Source: JAOSJT01 sp035362335
GTDB lineage: Bacteria > Bacteroidota > Ignavibacteria > SZUA-365
Length of the DNA stretch: 64,000 nucleotides
NCBI GenBank assembly: GCA_035362335.1
Contig: DAOSDL010000022.1
Coordinates: forward strand, 1 to 64,000
Direction of reading: 5' to 3'
This document shows positions 45,125-52,068 of the stretch, one piece after another. Each line of letters starts with the position of its first letter. Positions within the stretch are counted from its first letter, which is position 1. The translations under genes were made by a program, and so were the position numbers. The notes beneath the pieces are model-generated. The model ran no database searches, was not told the origin of the DNA, and saw nothing but the letters and a program-made list of their open reading frames with translations.

Positions 45125-47185
45125 TTAGCGGGCCAGCGTGCTGAAGGCTTGTTCCAGCAGTGCTTCGTTGACCGTCACGCCGAATTTTTTCCGTAGCCCG
45201 TCGATCCATTCATTCTCCATGCGCTTGCTCTCATGCTCCTGATACTTGCTGGAGATTTCGGACTGCGCTTCTTCGAAGGTTTTCTCGCGGGCAACGTCCT
45301 TGCCGGTGACCTTGATAATGGAGAAACCGTACTGATACTTCACCGGACCTTCCACCGCGCCCACCTGCAGTTTGGATGCGCGCGTGGCGAGTTCGTTGGC
45401 ATCGGTGGCCGTGAGGCCCCAATCGCCCTGCTTGGCGGCGAAGCCACTGCGCTGCGTGTGGCGCGCGGCGAGTTCCTCGAAGGGCACACCGCGATCCAGA
45501 CTATCGCGCATCACGCGGCTCATGCTGTCGCTGGTCACGAAGATTTCGCTGAAGCGCACGCGCTCGGGCCATTGATACTCGGAAGCGCGGGCTTGCCAGA
45601 ACGGCCGAAGACCGCTTTCTTCCACTTTCACCTGATTCCACACCGCATCCTGCTCGGCACGGAACAGCAGCACGCCTTCCTGATATTCCTGCATGAGCGA
45701 ACCGAATTCCGGATAACGCGTCTCCAAATCCGCGGTTTCAAGGCGCAGCGCTTCCTTGCGGCCGATCAGTTCGGCGACAGTGCGCAGCGAACTGCGATTG
45801 AGCGGCTTCGACTGCAAATCCTGATTCCTCTCGATGGTGCGGATGGCGTCGTCGATGGTCACGTTTGCGCCCTTCAGGACGATCAGTCTTTCCTTCTTCA
45901 ATGCGTCGCCCACCTTGTTGTACCAGCCCGGCGCCGAGGTCGTGGCGGTGGTGTCAACCGAGGCGATCAGTTTTTGCAACACCGCGTCGTCCACGCGAAT
46001 ATCGTAGCGGGCGTAAATGCCGTCGAGGAAACGCGCCTTGTCCTCGTCGAAGCTGTAGCGACGGTACAGTTCCTTGGTTTCCTGCTTTGCTTCCTCGAAG
46101 GACTTCGGCGGACGCTCGCCCGTGATGGAGATAATATGGTAGCCGAACTGCGTGCGGACGGGAGCGCTGATGTCGCCTTCCTTCATGGAGAAGGCGGCCA
46201 TTTCAAATTCGGGCACGAATTTCCTGCGGCCCACCCAACCGAGATCACCGCCACGCACACCCGAGGTGGGATCCTCGCTGTTGCGCATGGCGAGATCGGC
46301 GAAGCGTTCGCCTTTCTTGAGCGAGTCGGCGATGCTGGTGATTTTCGCAAAGGCGGCGGCGGTGTCGGTCGGATTTTCCACCGGGATGCGCACGAGAATG
46401 TGGCTCACCTGCAACTCGCCACGAGCGGGGCGACGATCGAGCAATTTCACCAGGTGATAGCCGAACATGGTTCGCACCGGGGTGGGAAGCACGTCGCCTT
46501 TATTTTTCAACGAATACACGGCATTATCAAAGCTCGGTACGGTCATGCCGGCGGTGAAGAAATGCAGATCGCCGCCGTTTTCCGCTGTGCCTTTATCCTC
46601 CGAATGCTTCGCGGCCATCTCCTCGAACGAAGCCCCGGCCTGAATTTGCTTGAGCAGGTCGTTGGCCTTCGCGAGTGCGGTCAGCGTGTCGGGACGTCCG
46701 AGCGTATCGTTGGTGATGCGAACAAGGATGTGCGCGGCGCGCACCTCGTCCCTCTGCATGTCGTAGAGTTCCTTCACCTTGCCATCGGCAAGGGCGCGCT
46801 CGACGAAAAAGGGTTCGGCCAGATTGTTGCGATATTCCTGCAACTCCTTGACGATATCGGGATCCTTGTCGAAGCCCTTTTCCCGGGCCTCGAGGACTTT
46901 CAGACGGTACTTGACGAGGAGTTGGAGAAACTCCTTCCGTTCGTCCATGCTGGAACGCGCGGCGGCGGCTTCGCCCCCGTTGTTCCGGATATACTGCCGC
47001 TCAAATTCATCGAGGGTCAGCGAGTAGGTCCCAATCGTCGCAACGACGTTTTGCTTTGTCGGTGCAGGGCTTTTGGACTTCTTTTTCTGCGCCTGTGCGG
47101 TTCCCATGCACAGAAGCAGGATGAGGATCATCACCCATCCCATGCGACGCGAAGCCGCGTGATGCGCTGACATGATGTGCTTCAT
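45125..47185 (-). CDS. Peptidyl-prolyl isomerase with two parvulin domains
   Basis: A 686-residue exported protein. The hydrophobic stretch WVMILILLLCMGTAQAQ is a signal peptide, then a SurA-like N-domain (NVVATIGTYSLTLDEFERQY). Two parvulin domains are marked by VRAAHILVRIT and LQVSHILVRIPV. Several start codons are possible (47185, 47173, 47143); none has a strong ribosome site, so the exact start is uncertain. It heads the isomerase cluster, upstream of a divergent lipoprotein gene. Confidence 0.82.
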   Translation of the reverse strand: MKHIMSAHHAASRRMGWVMILILLLCMGTAQAQKKKSKSPAPTKQNVVATIGTYSLTLDEFERQYIRNNGGEAAAARSSMDERKEFLQLLVKYRLKVLEAREKGFDKDPDIVKELQEYRNNLAEPFFVERALADGKVKELYDMQRDEVRAAHILVRITNDTLGRPDTLTALAKANDLLKQIQAGASFEEMAAKHSEDKGTAENGGDLHFFTAGMTVPSFDNAVYSLKNKGDVLPTPVRTMFGYHLVKLLDRRPARGELQVSHILVRIPVENPTDTAAAFAKITSIADSLKKGERFADLAMRNSEDPTSGVRGGDLGWVGRRKFVPEFEMAAFSMKEGDISAPVRTQFGYHIISITGERPPKSFEEAKQETKELYRRYSFDEDKARFLDGIYARYDIRVDDAVLQKLIASVDTTATTSAPGWYNKVGDALKKERLIVLKGANVTIDDAIRTIERNQDLQSKPLNRSSLRTVAELIGRKEALRLETADLETRYPEFGSLMQEYQEGVLLFRAEQDAVWNQVKVEESGLRPFWQARASEYQWPERVRFSEIFVTSDSMSRVMRDSLDRGVPFEELAARHTQRSGFAAKQGDWGLTATDANELATRASKLQVGAVEGPVKYQYGFSIIKVTGKDVAREKTFEEAQSEISSKYQEHESKRMENEWIDGLRKKFGVTVNEALLEQAFSTLAR

Positions 47186-47208
47186 GAGGCTGTTGAATCC
47201 AGAATTGA

Positions 47209-47235
47209 TTGACAAAACCAGTCAAACCGTATATT
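47209..47235 (+). promoter_or_regulatory. Possible promoter and TTGAC/GTCAA dyad between divergent genes
   Basis: TTGACA and TATATT are 15 bases apart on the plus strand, somewhat close. The -35 half forms a perfect dyad TTGAC, seven bases, GTCAA (47209-47225), so the minus strand also has a TTGACT that could serve the isomerase cluster. The -10 partners are imperfect. Confidence 0.35.
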
Positions 47236-47447
47236 ACCACGACCAGCGCTATAAATGCAAGGTAAGAAGCGGCCACCAGGCCGTGCCGCTGGCCCGCTGC
47301 GGGAGTATCCGCAAGCGTCCGATACCGAGGCGATTGTGCTTTCATGGCGATATTCGGTGGATGCATTGGCGCGGAATTCATATCCCCGTTCGATCACATG
47401 GGTACTCACACCCCGCCCGCGGGAGCGTCGATGGAAGGCGCCGCATC

Positions 47448-48089
47448 ATGATACCACGGCCACAACGAGAGAGACACGTGACTTACGCCATTCGCTACAT
47501 GCCCGTTCTGCTCCTGTTCATCATCGCCTGCGGCGATGGGCAACGCCCCGACAACGATCCTCTGATTCGCTTTGCCCATGCCTACCACGAGCGATATCCC
47601 GAAGCCGAGGTGCAGGATATGTACAAGACGCTGTTCCAGGAGTTTTTCGGGCCGGGACACATTATCGTCTCCCGCGAGGCCGCACTGGAAATGTTGCTCT
47701 CGGAGATCGAAAGCATGCCCGATGGCGAGTCGGAGGAGGTCACGGAGTACTGCGGACCCGACCGTGCGATGCTGCGCATCAATCTGCGACCCGCGCTGCG
47801 CGACGGGCTCACTCCCGACACCATCGTGAGCATGATGCTGGAAAGCACGCACCTGTTACGCCCCGACACCCTGGCATTTCTGGAGCATTGGGACCATTTA
47901 CTGGAGTGCTCGAGACAGGGGCGATTGCCTTGGAAGTCCGATGAATTCGAGCATTTCGAGGCCGGACTCGATCCCTCCGGCGTAGAGGTGATGCACCACA
48001 GTCCGCGTTTTATGCGCAATTATTTTCCGGCGTATCGCATCGTGCTGACTTCGGTGTACGAAAAGCATTTCGGTCCGATCAGCGATTGA
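47448..48089 (+). CDS. Conserved hypothetical lipoprotein
   Basis: A 213-residue protein with a short lipoprotein signal (MPVLLLFIIACG). The rest is hydrophilic, with AEVQDMYKTLFQEFFGPGHI and a series of acidic helices. I recall similar unnamed proteins with a D-x-Y-K-x-x-F-Q-x-x-F-GPGH core in other Bacteroidota, but I know no function. The ATG at 47448 is used; a GTG at 47478 with GAGAG upstream is a real alternative and gives a neater signal peptide. Confidence 0.6.
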   Translation: MIPRPQRERHVTYAIRYMPVLLLFIIACGDGQRPDNDPLIRFAHAYHERYPEAEVQDMYKTLFQEFFGPGHIIVSREAALEMLLSEIESMPDGESEEVTEYCGPDRAMLRINLRPALRDGLTPDTIVSMMLESTHLLRPDTLAFLEHWDHLLECSRQGRLPWKSDEFEHFEAGLDPSGVEVMHHSPRFMRNYFPAYRIVLTSVYEKHFGPISD

Positions 48090-48149
48090 GCGCTGACCCC
48101 GTCGCGCGTGCTTACGGCAGGGAGCGGGCAACAAGAGAGACAAAACGAG

Positions 48150-48182
48150 CAACGGCGCGACGTTCACCACGCCGCGCCGTTG
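48150..48182. terminator. Bidirectional terminator hairpin
   Basis: The arms CAACGGCGCG and CGCGCCGTTG form a perfect ten-base stem with a 13-base loop between two convergent lipoprotein genes. No T-run is adjacent, so it may act from both sides only in part. Confidence 0.55.
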
Positions 48183-48205
48183 CGCAAGTTGTCACACAGC
48201 GATCG

Positions 48206-49009
48206 TTACCAGCTGCACACCGGCGACGGTTGCACGATGTTCATATCGGTCAATTCCTGACGCATTTTGGCGAAATTCCGCTGCAGCGGCAATCCGCCGC
48301 GCAGCAGAATGAACACCGCCTCGGAGCCATCGATGAGTGCGAGACCGTAAGGACGCGTGAACCAGAAATCCGCCTTCTCATTGATCAGCAGCGGATTGAG
48401 AATGTTGGTCGGGTCCTCGGGATTGGGGAAACGCGCCTCGATAGTGATCACGGTGTGGGCGCATTGTTTCAGTGTGCCGCGCTGCGTTTGCACATCGCCC
48501 GTGCCCAGGTAGCGGCCTTTCACACGGAAGTAGATGGGGAACAGCGGAATCTGGTTGAACTCGATGGTGATGATATCCCAGGTGGCCTGGAAGCCCGGGT
48601 TGAAGGGCATCGCGAGGTATTCTTTCGGGATTTCGATGGCGGGAAAACCCGGAATGGTGGGAATGCCGCCCAGGTTCAGCAGCCCGGGACTGGATAAAAA
48701 CACTCCCACGTCATTTTTTCTCACGTACTGCGTGTCCGCTTCCGTGCGGCCACCGCGGAGAATTTCATTGGCCTGCACCGCATAGAGCAACGAATCGGTC
48801 TGGCGCGAACCCGCCATGCGCGCGGTGATGGTGGCCACGCCGCTTACGCCCGCCGAATCGAGACGGTACGTCCATGTCGTGCCCTCCAGAATCGGGTAGT
48901 ACTGCTGGTCGGCGAAGAGTTCCGCTCCGCTGTTCACCACGGTCGGCGCATCCTCCGCGCAAGCGATGAGGAGCAACGACAGCAATCCAAGTATCCATGA
49001 TGCACGCAT
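48206..49009 (-). CDS. Hypothetical lipoprotein
   Basis: A 267-residue lipoprotein (lipobox LLLIAC). The mature part begins with a region typical of small beta proteins of this group (PILEGTTWTYRLDSAG) and is otherwise unrecognised. Such PxxxGxxWxYxxD openings occur in secreted or outer-membrane-associated proteins of the FCB group without a known role. The ATG at 49009 has GAGGTG just before it. Confidence 0.65.
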   Translation of the reverse strand: MRASWILGLLSLLLIACAEDAPTVVNSGAELFADQQYYPILEGTTWTYRLDSAGVSGVATITARMAGSRQTDSLLYAVQANEILRGGRTEADTQYVRKNDVGVFLSSPGLLNLGGIPTIPGFPAIEIPKEYLAMPFNPGFQATWDIITIEFNQIPLFPIYFRVKGRYLGTGDVQTQRGTLKQCAHTVITIEARFPNPEDPTNILNPLLINEKADFWFTRPYGLALIDGSEAVFILLRGGLPLQRNFAKMRQELTDMNIVQPSPVCSW

Positions 49010-49033
49010 GTTCACCTCGGTGATAATTCCATG

Positions 49034-49639
49034 TCAATGTACCACATCGCCGCCGCCGAGCCAGGCACGGAATTGCGCCATGGCCCTGCCGCGGTGACTG
49101 ATGGCATTTTTCTCATCGGCAGTCAACTCCGCGAAGGAACGGTCGAAACCGTCGGGACGGAACAGCGGGTCGTAGCCGAACCCATTGCCGCCACGCGGCG
49201 CAAGCAAAATGCTGCCCTGCACCATTCCTTCGAATTGTTGTTCCAATCCCTTCGCCGCCAGCGCGAGCACGCAGCGAAAGCGCGCCTGCCGCTTGCGGGC
49301 CGGCACCTGCGTCATTTCACGCAGAAGTTTGTGGCAATTGTCGGCGTAGCTCGCAGCCTCCCCCGCGTAGCGGGCGGAATGCACGCCTGGTCGTCCGAGC
49401 AGATAGTACACTTCGAGGCCGGTGTCGTCGGCCAGCGCGGGCAGTCCCGTGCAGGCGTGCGCCGAGAGCGCCTTCTTCCACGCGTTGTCCTCCAGCGTTT
49501 CACCGTCCTCCTCCACATCGGGACATTGCGGAAAATCACGCAAATCCTTGATGGCTACCGGCAAGCCCGCGAGCAGGGCTTTCAACTCTTCGGTCTTGTG
49601 GGGATTGCGGGTTGCGAGTACAAGTGTATCGAGTTTCAT
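49034..49639 (-). CDS. rdgB: Non-canonical purine NTP pyrophosphatase (RdgB/HAM1)
   Basis: A 201-residue HAM1-family enzyme. LVLATRNPHKTEELKALL at the start is the SxNxxK substrate site, then DVEEDGETLEDNAWKKA, LPALADDTGLEV (catalytic Asp pair) and GNGFGYDPLFRPDG with SHRGRAMAQF at the end. It hydrolyses dITP, XTP and similar nucleotides to protect DNA and RNA. The ATG at 49639 starts right at the conserved strand; a longer frame exists upstream. Confidence 0.95.
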   Translation of the reverse strand: MKLDTLVLATRNPHKTEELKALLAGLPVAIKDLRDFPQCPDVEEDGETLEDNAWKKALSAHACTGLPALADDTGLEVYYLLGRPGVHSARYAGEAASYADNCHKLLREMTQVPARKRQARFRCVLALAAKGLEQQFEGMVQGSILLAPRGGNGFGYDPLFRPDGFDRSFAELTADEKNAISHRGRAMAQFRAWLGGGDVVH

Positions 49640-49694
49640 GCCATTGGATCGTTGTGAAACATTCATGTCCATGCCGAGTCGTGCGGAAACACGC

Positions 49695-50009
49695 TCAACC
49701 CTGTGGCGCGACCGTGGTGACTTCGGCAACGAGAATATCGAGCACGCGTCCACCCGAGGCCATCAGCGAGCGCGAGACATCTTTTCCGCTGGCGGATGCG
49801 AAGGCCGCGTTCATGGCATCCTCGCTCTCGAAGCAGGCTTCGACCACGGTGCCCGCGGTGATGGCGCCGGTGGCGCTTCCGATGATTGCGCAGGCTTCGA
49901 CGCGCAGCACGCCCGGGAGTTGTGCGAGCAGACGGGCCGCGCCCGCGGAATCGAGCGCTTCGGCTTCCGTGCGCGTATCCGCCGCGAAATACCAGGATTG
50001 CCTGAACAT
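49695..50009 (-). CDS. Small alpha/beta-barrel-like protein (hypothetical)
   Basis: A 104-residue soluble protein: RQSWYFAADTRTEAEALDSA, then LPGVLRVEACAII with a TAGTVVEACFESEDAMNAAF second repeat. Two beta-alpha-beta units of this kind resemble the dimeric alpha+beta barrel (EthD/stress-response A/B barrel) superfamily, but this is a fold guess. AGGTGAAG lies before the ATG at 50009. Upstream of rdgB with a 55-base gap. Confidence 0.5.
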   Translation of the reverse strand: MFRQSWYFAADTRTEAEALDSAGAARLLAQLPGVLRVEACAIIGSATGAITAGTVVEACFESEDAMNAAFASASGKDVSRSLMASGGRVLDILVAEVTTVAPQG

Positions 50010-50103
50010 CACTTCACCTGTTCGTGGTTGCCTCTGTAATTCACGCTGTGCGAAGCTGTAATTAACATCGCCGATGCCTGACAAGCAATGCACCGCCGCC
50101 GAA

Positions 50104-50131
50104 TTGTCTATTCTCCCGGAACAGTTATATT
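50104..50131 (+). promoter_or_regulatory. Promoter of tRNA-Val
   Basis: TTGTCT and TATATT are separated by 16 bases, ten bases before the tRNA. The -10 TATATTG resembles the boxes of the other two tRNAs in this window. Confidence 0.7.
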
Positions 50132-50141
50132 GAGGTGCTAC

Positions 50142-50216
50142 GGGCAGTTAGCTCAGCCGGTTCAGAGCGTCTGGTTTACACCCAGAAGGTCGGGGGTTCG
50201 AATCCCTCACTGCCCA
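50142..50216 (+). tRNA. tRNA-Val (anticodon TAC)
   Basis: The acceptor GGGCAGT pairs with ACTGCCC, the anticodon stem TCTGG/CCAGA holds TTTACAC with TAC, and the T-arm has GGTTCGAATCC. CCA is not encoded. The next gene follows within 100 bases. Confidence 0.97.
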
Positions 50217-50307
50217 CACAATCGTTGTTCCGATGCGGCTCCTTCCTTCCGCCTCCGTGGCGGAGGGCCAGCCGTGGCGGACATTCGCAACAGAAGAGGA
50301 AGCATCC

Positions 50308-51111
50308 ATGCGCACACGTTATATCGTCCTCTCCGTCCTCGCCCTGCTGTTTGTCGGCTGCGGCTCGGATGAGGGTTCGCAATCCCTGAGCACCACGCCG
50401 CCGGCGGTCAAATTGTACAAGACCGCCAATGCCCGCATCGAGTACGAATACAGCGGCGCCGCCACGGGCAGCAAGGTGCATATCATCGGCAATTACGGCA
50501 TGTACCAGCGCATGGAAGATGAGCTGAACCTCACCATGGAAGGAAACACGCGCAACGTGCATGTGCTCGACATCATCAACGACACGGTGCAATACCACGT
50601 GGAACTGGCCGAAATGACCGGCACGCGCCAGCGCTTCGAGTCGGGGAATCTCGTGCAGATGACGAAGGAATACACGGAAGCGGATCTGGAGGACTTCCAG
50701 CAATCCTACCTTCTCAAGAGCGGTGCGGTGAAGAAAGGCACGGAAACCATTCTCGATCGCGAATGCACGGTGTATGAAATCCCTAACGCGGGGATCTCCG
50801 TTTCGCTCTGGAACGGTCTCACCCTGCGCACCCGCATCAAGATGGGTGAATCCGAAATAGTCATGACCGCCGTGAAGGTGGATGAGGATTATAGCCCCAG
50901 CATGGAGGATTTCCTTCCGCCGAAAAAAGCCAAGATCGAACCGCCGCGCGTGATTTCGAGCTTCCCGGAGGGACATCCGCCCGTCGATGGCATGGGTGAC
51001 CAATCCGGTTCGCAGCAACTGCCCGAGGGACATCCCCCGGTTCAGGGCGGTTCCACGCAACAGGGCGGCGCCATGCCCGAAGGACATCCTCCCGTTCAGG
51101 GCGGACAGTGA
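50308..51111 (+). CDS. Lipoprotein with PEGHPPV repeat tail
   Basis: A 267-residue lipoprotein (lipobox LFVGC). The middle resembles DUF4412-type proteins (LDRECTVYEIPNAGISVSLW then LTLRTRIKMGESEIVMTAVK), a beta-rich domain with no established function. The last 50 residues are a linker with three exact PEGHPPV heptads at 50965-50985, 51022-51042 and 51076-51096, separated by Gln/Gly/Ser-rich spacers of varied length. The ribosome site is AAGAGGAAG. The tail may bind metal or stick to the cell wall; this is a guess. Confidence 0.7.
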   Translation: MRTRYIVLSVLALLFVGCGSDEGSQSLSTTPPAVKLYKTANARIEYEYSGAATGSKVHIIGNYGMYQRMEDELNLTMEGNTRNVHVLDIINDTVQYHVELAEMTGTRQRFESGNLVQMTKEYTEADLEDFQQSYLLKSGAVKKGTETILDRECTVYEIPNAGISVSLWNGLTLRTRIKMGESEIVMTAVKVDEDYSPSMEDFLPPKKAKIEPPRVISSFPEGHPPVDGMGDQSGSQQLPEGHPPVQGGSTQQGGAMPEGHPPVQGGQ

Positions 51112-51176
51112 GAACTTTCCGTCCCCTGTCCCGCGTTGTGCAATCGGTATGTGTCATTGAGACAGGAGAATGAACG

Positions 51177-51914
51177 ATGAATTCCGGTAATCCCATGCTC
51201 GGCAAAGGCCGGTTGCAGGCGATACAGCAGCTCGGCATCGGCAGCGAGCCCATGACCTTCAACGGTGCGCTGAATAAAACCGCGCTGCTGTTCCTGCTGT
51301 TGTTGCTCGGTGCCTCGTGGACCTGGGCGGACATGTCCTGGTCCGGCGCGCCCGCCTTTTCGGGAAAAATGATCATCGGCCTGATCGGCGGTTTCGTTCT
51401 GGCCATTGTCACCGCCTTTAAAATGGAGTGGGCGCGCTACACGGCGCCCGCCTACGCGTTTCTCCAGGGCTTGTTCCTGGGTGGACTCTCCGCCATGTTC
51501 GAAGCGATGTATCCCGGCATCGTCATCCCCGCCATCGTGCTCACCTTCGGCATCATGATCGGCATGCTGGTCACCTACCGTTCGGGATTGATCAAGGTGA
51601 CGGAGCGTTTCCGCATTGGTGTGATCAGTGCAACAATGGGCATAGCGCTCTTCTATCTCATCGCGATGGGCCTGGGCTTTTTCGGTATCAGCATCCCCTT
51701 TCTCTTCGAAGGCGGGATGTTCGGTATTCTTTTCAGCGTGTTCGTGATTGTGATTGCCGCGCTGAATCTGGTGCTGGATTTCGACATGATCGAGCAGCTT
51801 TCTTCCGCCGGCATGCCGCGCTTCATGGAGTGGTACGGCGCCTTCGCGCTGATGGTGACGCTGGTGTGGCTGTACATCGAGATTCTGCGTCTCCTGGCGA
51901 AGACCAGGGAATAA
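51177..51914 (+). CDS. Bax inhibitor-1/YccA family membrane protein
   Basis: A 245-residue protein with seven hydrophobic segments after a cytoplasmic N-terminus (about residues 1-35). Family features: YTAPAYAFLQGLFLGGLSAM, and VLDFDMIEQLSSAGMPRFME near the end, with the acidic pair of the BI-1 pore region in DFDMIEQ. YccA-type proteins modulate the FtsH protease or calcium leak. ACAGGAGAA precedes the ATG. A strong terminator follows. Confidence 0.92.
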   Translation: MNSGNPMLGKGRLQAIQQLGIGSEPMTFNGALNKTALLFLLLLLGASWTWADMSWSGAPAFSGKMIIGLIGGFVLAIVTAFKMEWARYTAPAYAFLQGLFLGGLSAMFEAMYPGIVIPAIVLTFGIMIGMLVTYRSGLIKVTERFRIGVISATMGIALFYLIAMGLGFFGISIPFLFEGGMFGILFSVFVIVIAALNLVLDFDMIEQLSSAGMPRFMEWYGAFALMVTLVWLYIEILRLLAKTRE

Positions 51915-51939
51915 CCCCCGACAACATGTTCCGCGACAA

Positions 51940-51966
51940 CTCCGGGCTCTGCCCGGAGTTTTTTTT
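51940..51966 (+). terminator. Strong rho-independent terminator
   Basis: ACTCCGGGC and GCCCGGAGT form a perfect nine-base stem with a three-base loop, and an uninterrupted T-run follows, 25 bases after the BI-1 gene stop. Confidence 0.95.
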
Positions 51967-52012
51967 CGCCAAACGCGAAGCGAGAACGGTACGCTATTTC
52001 CCTGCGGCGATA

Positions 52013-52042
52013 TTGTCGTATCCCCGGCCATCGTCGTATATT
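52013..52042 (+). promoter_or_regulatory. Promoter of the sensor-kinase gene
   Basis: TTGTCG and TATATT are 18 bases apart, and the -10 reads TATATTTC, one base off TAnnTTTG. The predicted start leaves a leader of about 20 bases before the ATG at 52069. Confidence 0.6.
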
Positions 52043-52068
52043 TCACCGTCCCATCATCATGCACCCGG

